Part shown: one piece after another, positions 7,354 to 16,090 of the stretch | Layout of the letters: each line of letters starts with the position of its first letter | How positions within the stretch are numbered: position 1 is the stretch's first letter | Assembly: GCA_902795675.1 (NCBI GenBank) | Contig: CADBLZ010000023.1 | Coordinates: 1 to 26,088 of the forward strand | Length of the DNA: 26,088 nucleotides | DNA from: an uncultured Erysipelotrichaceae bacterium | GTDB taxonomy: Bacteria > Bacillota_I > Bacilli_A > RF39 > UBA660 | Direction: 5' to 3' | Position numbers and translations under genes: made by a program | Notes under the pieces: model-generated | What the model saw: only the letters and a program-made list of their open reading frames with translations | Database searches by the model: none | Told to the model about the DNA's origin: nothing

Positions 7354-8877
7354 TTAAGCTAATACGAATGAAACTAATAATAATATCATTAAAACAGGTA
7401 TTAATAGTTTCCAAACTCTCTTTAACCAAGTAGTGTATGGAATATCTAAATAAGTTAGGCCAAGCATTAAGATTAAAGCTGTAGGTACAAATAATTGACC
7501 AAATGCATAACCAGCTCTTAAAGCAAAAGCAGAACCTAATAGATGATCACTATAAGCAGCATATAGGTATCCACCAACTGTGTAACCTAAGTTTTCTGGA
7601 TTAACCATGAATAAGCCACCAACTAAACCACCAAAGAATATTCTAATAACACTAAACTTAGAACCAATAATAGCATTAATTAATGTTACTGGCCATAAGT
7701 AAGCAGCAGTATTTAAGTAACGATCATTATATAGTAAGATATCAACATTCATAAATACAAAGAAGTATTGAATGATAATATACATGAATATTACTTTAAT
7801 AAACTTCTTAATACCATTTAAAGATTCTTCAACTAGAGAGTCAAAACTCATTCTACTAATTAAACCTAAAACGATAGAAGTTAAGAATAATACAACACCT
7901 AAACCTAAAATAGTCCAACTACCAAATTCTCTAGCAGATAAACCTAAAATATTAGCTAGGAATGGAACTTCATGAATTCTAATTTTAGCAATTGAATTAA
8001 TAATTCCATTAAATGCTGTAACATTGAAACTAGCGCTCCAGTTAATGAAAGCTAGAATACCAATTATAGAAACAATTACTAAACCTAAAACTGTAGGCCA
8101 TACTTTAGCTCTATAGTATCTTTTAACAGTACTTTCATCTACTTCAATTGGTTTAAATATATCAGCATCAGTATCATCAATCTTACCATTATTTTTTCTC
8201 ATTCTTAAACAAGCGAATAAGTTAAAGAAACCATAAGTAACAATAAATACTAAAATCTTTAACCAAATAGCAGAACTATATTCAAGACCCATTATTGTCA
8301 TAAGTTGAAGATTAGTATAAGTACCAAAAGTTAAACCAACTAAACCAATAAGTGGTCCACCAACAGCAGCAAGTAATGCAGTGAACTTATCTTCTCTAGC
8401 TTCTAAGAAGACAGATACAATAAATGGCATCAACCATACAAGACTTAAAATATTACTAGTTAAAGATGCAAAGATACCTAAAACTAAAGTAACAATACAC
8501 ATACTAGCAAAACGATATCTAGTAACTATTTCACTAAGACTTGTTACTAACTTACTATAACCTTTTGTTTTAGATAAAATACCATAAGATGCACCAACAA
8601 GTAATAAGTACACAATATCATCTGAATTATAATAAATAGTATTTCTTAATGTGAAGAATAAATCATAAATACCATTTCTAATAATAGATTCTGATGCTAT
8701 AAATTCACCATTACTATATAAACCTGGTTTAACAATCCAAGTCATTATACACATGAAGACAATAATACCGATTATTAATAAGAACTTACCATTAGACTTT
8801 TTAACAATCTTTTCTTCTTTTAATGTATCTTTAGTAGATTCTTTTTTCTCTACTTTTTTATTATTTGTTTTTACCAT
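7354..8877 (-). CDS. Polytopic membrane transporter, YfcC/ArcD-like
   Basis: 507 residues starting at ATG 8877 after a strong AGGAGGT site. A lysine-rich cytoplasmic N-terminus (1-30) is followed by roughly 11-12 hydrophobic segments, beginning with FLLIIGIIVFMCIMTWIV. A central LAAVGGPLIGLVGLTFGTYTNL looks like the glycine-rich re-entrant loop of the YfcC / C4-dicarboxylate and arginine-ornithine carrier group. A second GGLVGGLFMVNPENLGYTVGGYLYAAY segment lies in the second half, as in proteins with two inverted repeats. A loop of about 35 charged residues (225-255) divides the halves. It is transcribed alone. The membrane location is certain; transport is likely; the substrate (dicarboxylate, amino acid or other) is unknown and the family assignment is from memory of motif style. 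Confidence 0.72.
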   Translation of the reverse strand: MVKTNNKKVEKKESTKDTLKEEKIVKKSNGKFLLIIGIIVFMCIMTWIVKPGLYSNGEFIASESIIRNGIYDLFFTLRNTIYYNSDDIVYLLLVGASYGILSKTKGYSKLVTSLSEIVTRYRFASMCIVTLVLGIFASLTSNILSLVWLMPFIVSVFLEAREDKFTALLAAVGGPLIGLVGLTFGTYTNLQLMTIMGLEYSSAIWLKILVFIVTYGFFNLFACLRMRKNNGKIDDTDADIFKPIEVDESTVKRYYRAKVWPTVLGLVIVSIIGILAFINWSASFNVTAFNGIINSIAKIRIHEVPFLANILGLSAREFGSWTILGLGVVLFLTSIVLGLISRMSFDSLVEESLNGIKKFIKVIFMYIIIQYFFVFMNVDILLYNDRYLNTAAYLWPVTLINAIIGSKFSVIRIFFGGLVGGLFMVNPENLGYTVGGYLYAAYSDHLLGSAFALRAGYAFGQLFVPTALILMLGLTYLDIPYTTWLKRVWKLLIPVLMILLLVSFVLA

Positions 8878-8898
8878 AATAAACCTCCTACGTTAAAT

Positions 8899-8907
8899 AT
8901 TATAGCA
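8899..8907 (-). promoter_or_regulatory. Extended -10 promoter of the transporter gene
   Basis: TGC plus perfect TATAAT (8904-8899, - strand), abutting the T-tract of the lysS terminator. Predicted start about 8892; the ribosome site begins at 8889. Confidence 0.7.
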
Positions 8908-8908
8908 T

Positions 8909-8936
8909 AAAAAAAGTTATCTAAATAGATAACTTT
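8909..8936 (-). terminator. lysS terminator
   Basis: 10-bp stem AAAGTTATCT / AGATAACTTT (8913-8922 with 8927-8936), 4-nt loop, seven T on the - strand; starts 3 nt after the stop codon. Confidence 0.87.
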
Positions 8937-8939
8937 ATT

Positions 8940-10412
8940 TTACTTATTATCTTCAGGTTTCATAATAGGGAATAAAACAACATCTCTAATATTAGGAGCA
9001 TCATAGATTAACATCATTAATCTATCAATACCAAATCCTAAACCTGAAATAGGTGGCATACCTTGTTCCATAGCCATTAAGTAATTTTCATCTAAATCCA
9101 TAGTTTCATCATCACCTTGAGCTTTAGCTTTTAATTGATCTTCAAAAGAAGCTCTTTGTTGGAATGGATTAACAAGTTCTGAATAAGCCTTACATAATTC
9201 AGTACCAGCAGCAACTACTTGGAATACATCAATTCTCTTTTCATCTTCATCATTACGACGAGCAAGAGGAATTAATACAGCTGGATAATTATAAATAATA
9301 GTAGGTTGAACAATACCAGCTCTAATAGTCTTCTTATAAACAAAGTCGATTACTTGAGATAATGAATGATAATCATTTAATTCATCCATCTTAAATAAGC
9401 CTTTTTCAACTACTCTATTCTTTAATTCTTCAGGATCTTCAACATCTAAGAAATCATCACCTAAAACTTTTTTCATTTCTTCACAGTAATTAATTCTAGC
9501 AAAATCACCAGAGAAATCTAATTCAGTTCCTTGGTAAGTAATCGTAGTAGTTCCCTTTAAATGCATTAATAATTCTTGAATGAATTTAGTATAGAACTTA
9601 ATGTTATCTTCAAAACACCAATAAGCAGCATACCATTCTACTTGAGTAAATTCTTGAAGATGTTCTGGATCCATACCTTCATTTCTAAAACATTTAGCTA
9701 ATTCAAATACTCTATCATAACCAGCAACAATACATTGTTTTAAGTATAATTCTGGTGCAATTCTTAAATTACAATCAATATCTAAAGCATTATGATGTGT
9801 ATAGAATGGTTTAGCAGAAGCACCAGATACAGATGTTTGAACGATTGGTGTTTCAACTTCTAAGAAACCATTTTCATTTAAATATTTTCTTAAGAAATAA
9901 TAGAACTTAGATCTACCTAAGAAAATATCTCTAGAATCTTGATTCATAATTAAATCAACATATCTTTGTCTATACTTAACTTCTTGATCAGCTAATCCAT
10001 GGAATTTTTCTGGTAATGGTCTTAAAGCTTTACCTAAGAATTCAAAATCTTCAACATTAATAGTCTTTTCACCAGTTTGTGTAGTAATAACTTCACCAGT
10101 AACACCAATAAAGTCACCAGTTTCAACTAAACGTTTAAAGAAATCGTATTTTTCTTCACCTAAAGTATCTACTTTAAATTGTACTTGAATACCATCTTCT
10201 AGATTTCTAATTCTAACAAATGATAATTTGCCCATCTTTCTTGCAAAAGCAATACGACCAGCAACCTTAACACCTTTAGTTCCGTCTTCTAATTCTCTAG
10301 CTTCACTAATTGTATGTGTTCTTTCGAATTTTTCAGGATATGGATTACATACCTTTCTAATTTCTTCTAATTTATTTCTTCTAACTTGTTCTTGTTCAGT
10401 TAACTCTCTCAT
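8940..10412 (-). CDS. lysS: Lysyl-tRNA synthetase, class II
   Basis: 490 residues. The start is taken as ATG 10412, since the in-frame GTG at 10421 lies within the GGGAGTGA ribosome site. It charges tRNA-Lys with lysine. The N-terminal OB-fold anticodon domain spans about 50-145. The class II core follows with motif 1 near the DIFLGRSKFYYFLRKYL segment, motif 2 FRNEGMDPEHLQEFTQVEWY, and motif 3 GLGFGIDRLMM with the ATP-binding Arg. The length and the ending fit bacterial LysS. It has its own promoter in the 41-nt gap behind the upstream gene and a good terminator, so it can be transcribed alone, though read-through from upstream is possible because I see no terminator there. No T-box or L-box leader fits in the gap. 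Confidence 0.98.
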   Translation of the reverse strand: MRELTEQEQVRRNKLEEIRKVCNPYPEKFERTHTISEARELEDGTKGVKVAGRIAFARKMGKLSFVRIRNLEDGIQVQFKVDTLGEEKYDFFKRLVETGDFIGVTGEVITTQTGEKTINVEDFEFLGKALRPLPEKFHGLADQEVKYRQRYVDLIMNQDSRDIFLGRSKFYYFLRKYLNENGFLEVETPIVQTSVSGASAKPFYTHHNALDIDCNLRIAPELYLKQCIVAGYDRVFELAKCFRNEGMDPEHLQEFTQVEWYAAYWCFEDNIKFYTKFIQELLMHLKGTTTITYQGTELDFSGDFARINYCEEMKKVLGDDFLDVEDPEELKNRVVEKGLFKMDELNDYHSLSQVIDFVYKKTIRAGIVQPTIIYNYPAVLIPLARRNDEDEKRIDVFQVVAAGTELCKAYSELVNPFQQRASFEDQLKAKAQGDDETMDLDENYLMAMEQGMPPISGLGFGIDRLMMLIYDAPNIRDVVLFPIMKPEDNK

Positions 10413-10437
10413 CGAGGTCACTCCCTTTTCTTGTAAT

Positions 10438-10446
10438 AGTATAACA
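10438..10446 (-). promoter_or_regulatory. Extended -10 promoter of lysS
   Basis: TGT plus TATACT (10443-10438, - strand), lying between the stop of the upstream gene and the lysS ribosome site. Confidence 0.6.
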
Positions 10447-10453
10447 TATTATT

Positions 10454-11296
10454 TTAATTTGTAATTTTTATTTTTAAACCTTTTTCAGATATTTCTTTAC
10501 TAGACATATTACATAGTAAATCAATATATATTAATAATTTATTAATATCAGGATCTGTATTATTGTATACATCTAAGACAAAATTAGGTATTTTGGTTTC
10601 AAATCCATAACGTTGAATACCATCTAGTAAGTCTCCTTCTTGATATATTTTATGTGGAAGAATACTAGCATAACAATTACCTTTTCTAGTTTCTAACACA
10701 GTTCTAACAAACATCTTTTGTCTAGCATTTCTAACATTTACCTTATGAAATGAAAAATCTCTCATTCTTTTAAATGGATTCTTACTAGAAGAGAAACAAT
10801 CATAACTAAATAAGATACGATCTAGATTACTAAGACTACTACTATATATCATCTTATTAGTTTCTGGATGATCTCCATTAACAGCATATCTAAGTTCTAA
10901 AGAATAATTATCTCTTGGATTATATTGTCTATAAGATACAAACTTCTTTTCACCATCTTCTGGTTTACTGTTATATATCCAAGATAAATTACCACTTTCA
11001 GTGTTATAAAAACATAAATCATCATTTTCAAACATAACATTATAACCGCAATTGGTATCGATATTAGTAATAAAACCTTGTTCGTCTAATTCAACAACAA
11101 TTGCTTTCATATTTTTGTCTACTAAGTAAAAGTTACGATAATCAGTAGCTAATAGTTTATAATCTTCATCATCTTTATAATCTCTAATACCATAAACTAC
11201 TGGTTCATCTGCTTGAATATAATTAGTAATGTTTTTAAAGATATCAGCATTAGTTATCTTTTCAATTTGTTCAACACTTAACTTAAATATCTGCAT
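10454..11296 (-). CDS. Uncharacterised cytoplasmic protein, 280 residues
   Basis: I do not recognise it. Two starts are possible, ATG 11296 or ATG 11305. I prefer 11296 because the GAGATGAT stretch then sits at normal ribosome-site distance. There is no signal peptide or membrane helix. Residues ~1-30 are helical. About 30-150 alternate short strands and charged turns (YGIRDYKDDEDYKLLATDY, IVVELDEQGFITNIDT, GYNVMFENDDLCFYN, SWIYNSK), which suggests a beta-sheet or partial propeller fold. The C-terminal third is more helical and contains RKGNCYASILPHKIYQEGD. No catalytic motif stands out. It lies between typA and lysS with its own promoter, and there is no clear terminator before lysS. Function unknown. 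Confidence 0.82.
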   Translation of the reverse strand: MQIFKLSVEQIEKITNADIFKNITNYIQADEPVVYGIRDYKDDEDYKLLATDYRNFYLVDKNMKAIVVELDEQGFITNIDTNCGYNVMFENDDLCFYNTESGNLSWIYNSKPEDGEKKFVSYRQYNPRDNYSLELRYAVNGDHPETNKMIYSSSLSNLDRILFSYDCFSSSKNPFKRMRDFSFHKVNVRNARQKMFVRTVLETRKGNCYASILPHKIYQEGDLLDGIQRYGFETKIPNFVLDVYNNTDPDINKLLIYIDLLCNMSSKEISEKGLKIKITN

Positions 11297-11317
11297 AATA
11301 ATCATCTCTGTTTGTTT

Positions 11318-11345
11318 ATTATAAGTAAATATAATAAAAAAGCAA
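11318..11345 (-). promoter_or_regulatory. Promoter of the 280-residue gene
   Basis: TTGCTT (11345-11340), 16-bp spacer, TATAAT (11323-11318) on the - strand, just past the typA terminator. Confidence 0.55.
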
Positions 11346-11347
11346 AT

Positions 11348-11371
11348 AAAAAATAGGTTTAAACCTATTTT
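11348..11371 (-). terminator. typA terminator
   Basis: Perfect palindrome AAAATAGGTTT / AAACCTATTTT followed by T-rich sequence on the - strand. The TAG stop (11367-11365) lies inside the left arm, after R-K codons. Confidence 0.85.
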
Positions 11372-13176
11372 CTATTTAATCTATATCTTTCATTTGGATC
11401 TAGAATCTTTTTACGTAATCTAATATTACCTGGAGTAACTTCTACAAGTTCATCTTCTTGGATAAACTCTAAAGCTTCCTCTAAACTAAATGTTCTAGGT
11501 GGAACTAAAGCGATTGCATCATCTGCAGCTTTACTTCTTGTATTAGACATTTCTTTGTTCTTACATGGGTTAACATTTAAATCATTATCTCTATTATGAA
11601 TACCAACGATCATACCAATGTATACGTCTTCAGCAGGATTTACAATTAATGTACCTCTGTCTTGTAAGTTCCATAATGAGTAACCTAATGTTTTACCTTG
11701 TTCCATAGAAACTAAAACACCATTCTTACGTCCAGAAATTTCACCAACATAAGGTTTATAAGAATCGAATGAACGAATCATAATACCTTCACCCTTAGTG
11801 TTAGTAATGAATGCACTTCTATAACCTAAAAGTCCTCTAGTAGGAGCACTAAACTCTAAATGAACGTAATCATTATCTCCGTTATTAACCATTTCTAATG
11901 TAGCTTTTCTTTCTTGTAAGTCAGCTATAATAGTACTTGAATAAGTAGATGGAACATTAACAATAACCTTTTCGAATGGTTCACATTTAGTACCATCAAT
12001 TTCTTTATATAATACTTCTGGTTTAGAAACAGATAGTTCATAACCTTCTCTTCTCATATTTTCAATTAAAATTGATAAGTGAAGTTCACCTCTACCACTA
12101 ACTTTAAATCCATCTGATCCAGGAAGTTCTTCAACTTCAAGACCAACGTTAGTTTCAAGTTCTCTATCTAATCTATCTTTAATATGTCTACTAGTTAAGA
12201 ATTTAGATTTCTTATCTTGTCCAGCAAAAGGACTTGAGTTAACCATAAAGTTCATACTTAATGTAGGACGATCAATTGTAATAGGATCTAATGCTTCAAT
12301 CTTACTCTTATCACAAACAGTATCACCGATTGAAATATCAGGACATCCAGCAAAAGTAACAATATCACCATAATAAGCAACTTGTTTTTCTACTCTCTTG
12401 ATTCCTTCTTCAACAAATAACTTAGAAATTCTAAATGAATCTTGTCTACCATCGTTTCTAACTAATGCAACAGTTTCACCAGTCTTAATAGAACCTCTAG
12501 TAACACGACCAATACCAAGTCTACCAATAAATGAATCATAATCTAATGAACTAACTTGTAATTGTAATGGATCACTTTCACTACCTTGATATGGTTCACA
12601 TTGTTTAAGTACTACTTCTAATAAAGGTTCAATTGAATTACTTTCTTCATTTAAATCTAGTTTTGCAATACCTTCTCTAGCAATACCATAAACAATTGGG
12701 AAGTCTAATTGTTCATCAGTAGCATTTAATTCCATAAATAAATCAAATGTCATATCAACAACTTGTTGAGGTCTAGCATCTCTCTTATCAATCTTATTAA
12801 TAAATAAGATAGGTCTTAAGTTTTGTTCTAAAGCCTTCTTTAATACGAATCTAGTTTGAGGCATTGGACCTTCAGCTGCATCAACAAGTAATACTACTGT
12901 ATCAACTGTCTTCATAATACGTTCTACTTCTGATGAGAAGTCAGCATGACCTGGAGTATCTACGATATTAATCTTATAATCCTTATATTTAATAGAACAG
13001 TTCTTAGAATAAATAGTAATACCACGTTCTTTTTCAATATCATTACTATCCATTACTCTTTCTTGAACCACTTCATTTTCTCTAAATACACCGTTTTGTT
13101 CTAGTAATGCATCTACTAAAGTACTCTTACCAGCATCTACGTGTGCAACTACAGCTATATTAATAATTTTATCCAT
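11365..13176 (-). CDS. typA: Ribosome-associated GTPase TypA/BipA
   Basis: 603 residues, the usual length for the family. A translational GTPase that binds the 70S ribosome and aids 50S assembly and stress or cold growth. The GTPase domain (about 1-200) shows G1 AHVDAGKST at 11-19, the ERGITI switch, G3 DTPGHADF and G4 NKID. The beta-barrel domain II, the EF-G-like domains III and V and the TypA-specific C-terminal domain follow, with the signature GRGELHLSILIENMRREG and RGLLGYRSAF. It starts at ATG 13176 after GAGGTAAG. It is transcribed alone from a recognisable sigmaA promoter. Nothing is missing or truncated. Confidence 0.97.
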   Translation of the reverse strand: MDKIINIAVVAHVDAGKSTLVDALLEQNGVFRENEVVQERVMDSNDIEKERGITIYSKNCSIKYKDYKINIVDTPGHADFSSEVERIMKTVDTVVLLVDAAEGPMPQTRFVLKKALEQNLRPILFINKIDKRDARPQQVVDMTFDLFMELNATDEQLDFPIVYGIAREGIAKLDLNEESNSIEPLLEVVLKQCEPYQGSESDPLQLQVSSLDYDSFIGRLGIGRVTRGSIKTGETVALVRNDGRQDSFRISKLFVEEGIKRVEKQVAYYGDIVTFAGCPDISIGDTVCDKSKIEALDPITIDRPTLSMNFMVNSSPFAGQDKKSKFLTSRHIKDRLDRELETNVGLEVEELPGSDGFKVSGRGELHLSILIENMRREGYELSVSKPEVLYKEIDGTKCEPFEKVIVNVPSTYSSTIIADLQERKATLEMVNNGDNDYVHLEFSAPTRGLLGYRSAFITNTKGEGIMIRSFDSYKPYVGEISGRKNGVLVSMEQGKTLGYSLWNLQDRGTLIVNPAEDVYIGMIVGIHNRDNDLNVNPCKNKEMSNTRSKAADDAIALVPPRTFSLEEALEFIQEDELVEVTPGNIRLRKKILDPNERYRLNRK

Positions 13177-13213
13177 ATAACTTACCTCATTCCTTGTAAA
13201 AATTCCACGTAAA

Positions 13214-13242
13214 AGAGTAACATATTTTTTATGAATTTACAA
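13214..13242 (-). promoter_or_regulatory. SigmaA promoter of typA
   Basis: TTGTAA (13242-13237), 17-bp spacer ending in TGT, then TACTCT (13219-13214), - strand. A weak -10 is compensated by the TGn extension and a fair -35. Confidence 0.6.
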
Positions 13243-13250
13243 GTCTAAAT

Positions 13251-13279
13251 AAAAAAGATGAAAATTATTTTTCATCTTT
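13251..13279 (-). terminator. Terminator of the 764/130-residue operon
   Basis: 11-bp stem AAAGATGAAAA / TTTTCATCTTT (13254-13264 with 13269-13279). The stop codon TAA of the 130-residue gene forms most of the 4-nt loop; a T-run follows on the - strand. Confidence 0.87.
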
Positions 13280-13657
13280 CTTTATTTTAGGTAAATCAAT
13301 ATTTTCTTCAGCTTCTTGTGTTTTTTGACCACTCTTCATATTTTTAATTTTTTGAGGATCCATTAAAACAAGACATCTTACATTGAATAAATATACAAAT
13401 GTTAAGAATGCTAATACAATTTCAATTGCTTTAAATGCAACATCTATCCAATAAGTAAATGTTGTACTTACTTCAGCTATTCCTCTAATAAATACTACTA
13501 TAAAATCTTCAATAGCTTCTAATGGAACATAAACAATTAAAGATATAAGAACTACTATAACTATATTAAAGAAGTTAATTAATAAATCTTTAAATTCTAA
13601 TCCCATTATAAATTTTAAGTACTTTCCAACGTTTTTAAAAAAATCTTTTAAACCCAT
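13265..13657 (-). CDS. Small two-helix membrane protein, unknown
   Basis: 130 residues starting at ATG 13657. The AAAGGA ribosome site is in the last codons of the upstream gene, and only 5 nt separate the upstream stop from this start, so it is cotranscribed and probably coupled. After an amphipathic start (DFFKNVGKYLKFIMG), two hydrophobic stretches appear at about 26-46 and 73-96, joined by an amphipathic segment around residues 47-70. The C-terminal 30 residues are strongly charged (lysine and glutamate) and probably cytoplasmic. No family is recognised. Tight pairing with the 764-residue protein suggests it is that protein's membrane partner or anchor, which is inference. Confidence 0.82.
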   Translation of the reverse strand: MGLKDFFKNVGKYLKFIMGLEFKDLLINFFNIVIVVLISLIVYVPLEAIEDFIVVFIRGIAEVSTTFTYWIDVAFKAIEIVLAFLTFVYLFNVRCLVLMDPQKIKNMKSGQKTQEAEENIDLPKIKKDEK

Positions 13658-13662
13658 ATCAA

Positions 13663-15957
13663 TTATCCTTTCTTTTTAATTCTAATAAATTTATTCTTTG
13701 TTTTACCTTTAACTATTACTGTCTTAGTGCCTAATAGTTCAGCTGACTTAGCTTTTATCTTAATAAATTTATTAACTTTCTTTCTCTTTATCTTCTTTAT
13801 ATTAACTATACCACTAGTATTAGTATAAAGGTTTACTAAATTTGCATTCTTAATCTTAAGTAAACTTGTACTTCTAACTTTTTTAAGAACAAGTTTTTGT
13901 TCTTCAACCTCTTTTTTAGGTTCAATCTTAACTTCTTCTTTTTGTACATTTTCAACTGATGCAGGTTCTGGACTTACAGGTGTTGTAGAAACATTTGGTA
14001 CAATCGAATCTGGCATTGTTGGTTTTGGTGCCGGAGCATTAACACCAGCAATTAATGGTGCTTGTGCAGCATCTAATGCTTTCTCTTGTGTTTCTACTAA
14101 AACTTGTTTTAAATCTTCATCACTAACTAAGTTAGATCCAATACTTACATTGTTAAATAAAACACGTTTATTTAATGTAATATCAGTTACTACTGATACA
14201 TCACCAATGTTTTCTTTTTTAGATACATAGTTAGCAATAACAATCTTATTATTATCTTTAAGCATCTTTGTATCAGAAGTATCAATTAATAAATCAAAGC
14301 CAGTATTGTTATTAACAGCCATTCTAACATTATCTTTAGAATAAATATCACCTAAACTTAAAGTATAAGGGGAATAAAGGACAGGTGTATTTTCTTTAAT
14401 TCTAGCAATACCGATAATATCATTATTATCATCTACTTCTTTATATAAAGAATTTATATTATTAGTAACTGATAAGAAGAACTTCTTACTAAATTCTGTT
14501 TCCTCCTCTAAGAAGAAATATAAATTAATAGAACTATTAATATACATCTTATTATTAATATTTTTTATTAGCTTTAAGCCTCTAACTATTGATTCAATAA
14601 ATGAATTATAGTTAAAGAAACTAATCTTATCAAAGATCTTACTCTTAATTTCTTTATTAATAGGATGCTCTAATCTCTTCTTAACTAAATCAAAGCAAAT
14701 TGATTTAGCTTTAGAAGATCTTCTATCTTTAGCTATTCTATTAGCAATTTCTTTAGGACTTAAGTTTTCAAATCCCGGAATATTAAGAATCATATCAAAA
14801 TATACTTTGAATTCTGAATTATATAAAGTTAATATAGCTTGTTCATCTGGAGTTAACTTATTAAATTGTTCTACTAAATTAGCTATTATTTCATTTAAAG
14901 ATAAGACATTATCTTTAACTTCTTCATGTGTATATTTTTCTACTAATTCTAAGTAGTTAGTATTCTTCATTGCTTCTTTTAAATAATCAGGAAGCTTATA
15001 AACATTAACTTTATCAAAGTAACTATACTTATTATTAATATCATTTAATTTTTCTTGAATATAATTATCAGATAAGGCAATATTAATACTTTCATACTTT
15101 TTATTAATCTTCTTGAATTTAGCCATTATATCTTCTTTAAAGAATGTTTTATCTTCTTCATTTAAGCCTTTGATATAGTCAATCTTCTCTTGAACAACTC
15201 TCATCTCGCCACGGATGTTAGTTTCATCATATTGTGCTTGATAATAACGACTATTTAATTCTAGATTCATTATTAGATTCCAAACATCTCTAACAAAAGC
15301 TTCTGCTTCTTGTTCATCTGGTAATCTAACTAAATATTGATTATATTTATCTTTATTAGCAACTTCCATCATTTGATTAATACCAGAGTTATCTGCTACA
15401 TCAGGAAGTAGTTTTAATTCTCTTTCAATTGTTACACCATTATATTTATCTATTTCTTTTTGAAGTTCATAATATAATGTTCTTAGTTCATTCTTAACTC
15501 CTGTTATAGAAGCAAAATAACTAATTTGATTATTCTTTATTTCGTCATAGATAAGAAGTAAATTACCAGATGTAAGAATTAATCTAGATACTCTATCTAG
15601 TTTTTCTTGTTCTAATTTCTTAGCTTCAAATCCATCAATATCTTCCATTTCACCTTTAACCATGATCTTCTCATCACGTAAGAACATAATCTTAGGATTT
15701 ATAATTTCATAGTTATCTAGAACCATTCTTACTTTATATTTCTCACCATTATCTCTAATCCAAGCAAACTTCTTTAAGAACATTTCTACTTGATCCATAT
15801 CATCAAAGTATTTAACTCTTTCTAGATAACCATAATTAAGGTCTGTGAAGGCATAATAAAGACCAACAGTGTTCCCCTTAACAAAAAGATAAGGAGGGAC
15901 TGTTGTTGATGAAAACTCGTACTTACGCATTAGTTCTAGTACTGAATCAATGTTCAT
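13663..15957 (-). CDS. Large uncharacterised protein with proline linker and basic tail
   Basis: 764 residues starting at ATG 15957, 4 nt after AAGGTGA. Not recognised. Residues ~1-180 are mixed alpha/beta, including VKGNTVGLYYAFTDLNYGY and KYKVRMVLDNYEI. About 180-480 are helical and charged, with coiled-coil-like stretches. About 480-620 return to beta (FDLLIDTSDTKML, GDVSVVTDITLNKRVLF). A Pro/Ala/Glu-rich linker occupies about 641-690. The last ~75 residues are extremely Lys-rich, with a near repeat VNKFIKIKAK (728-737) and KNKFIRIKKK (754-763). There is no signal peptide or membrane helix. The tail could bind nucleic acid or anionic lipid. It is the first gene of an operon with a 130-residue membrane protein. 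Function unknown. Confidence 0.85.
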   Translation of the reverse strand: MNIDSVLELMRKYEFSSTTVPPYLFVKGNTVGLYYAFTDLNYGYLERVKYFDDMDQVEMFLKKFAWIRDNGEKYKVRMVLDNYEIINPKIMFLRDEKIMVKGEMEDIDGFEAKKLEQEKLDRVSRLILTSGNLLLIYDEIKNNQISYFASITGVKNELRTLYYELQKEIDKYNGVTIERELKLLPDVADNSGINQMMEVANKDKYNQYLVRLPDEQEAEAFVRDVWNLIMNLELNSRYYQAQYDETNIRGEMRVVQEKIDYIKGLNEEDKTFFKEDIMAKFKKINKKYESINIALSDNYIQEKLNDINNKYSYFDKVNVYKLPDYLKEAMKNTNYLELVEKYTHEEVKDNVLSLNEIIANLVEQFNKLTPDEQAILTLYNSEFKVYFDMILNIPGFENLSPKEIANRIAKDRRSSKAKSICFDLVKKRLEHPINKEIKSKIFDKISFFNYNSFIESIVRGLKLIKNINNKMYINSSINLYFFLEEETEFSKKFFLSVTNNINSLYKEVDDNNDIIGIARIKENTPVLYSPYTLSLGDIYSKDNVRMAVNNNTGFDLLIDTSDTKMLKDNNKIVIANYVSKKENIGDVSVVTDITLNKRVLFNNVSIGSNLVSDEDLKQVLVETQEKALDAAQAPLIAGVNAPAPKPTMPDSIVPNVSTTPVSPEPASVENVQKEEVKIEPKKEVEEQKLVLKKVRSTSLLKIKNANLVNLYTNTSGIVNIKKIKRKKVNKFIKIKAKSAELLGTKTVIVKGKTKNKFIRIKKKG

Positions 15958-15990
15958 ACCTTCACCTTTTTCCCCTATTTTATTATTTTA

Positions 15991-15999
15991 ATTATATCA
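15991..15999 (-). promoter_or_regulatory. Extended -10 promoter of the 764-residue gene
   Basis: TGA plus perfect TATAAT (15996-15991, - strand) in the 133-nt divergent gap; no good -35. Confidence 0.65.
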
Positions 16000-16037
16000 T
16001 AAGTGCATTGTAAAGATAGTTAAAACAGTTAATTTTA

Positions 16038-16067
16038 TTGTAAATTAAATGTTTATAGTTGTATAAT
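16038..16067 (+). promoter_or_regulatory. SigmaA promoter of the DUF308 gene
   Basis: TTGTAA (16038-16043), 18-bp spacer, TATAAT (16062-16067). Predicted start about 16074, with AGAGGA following. Confidence 0.65.
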
Positions 16068-16090
16068 TAAAATAAGAAAAGAGGAATATA

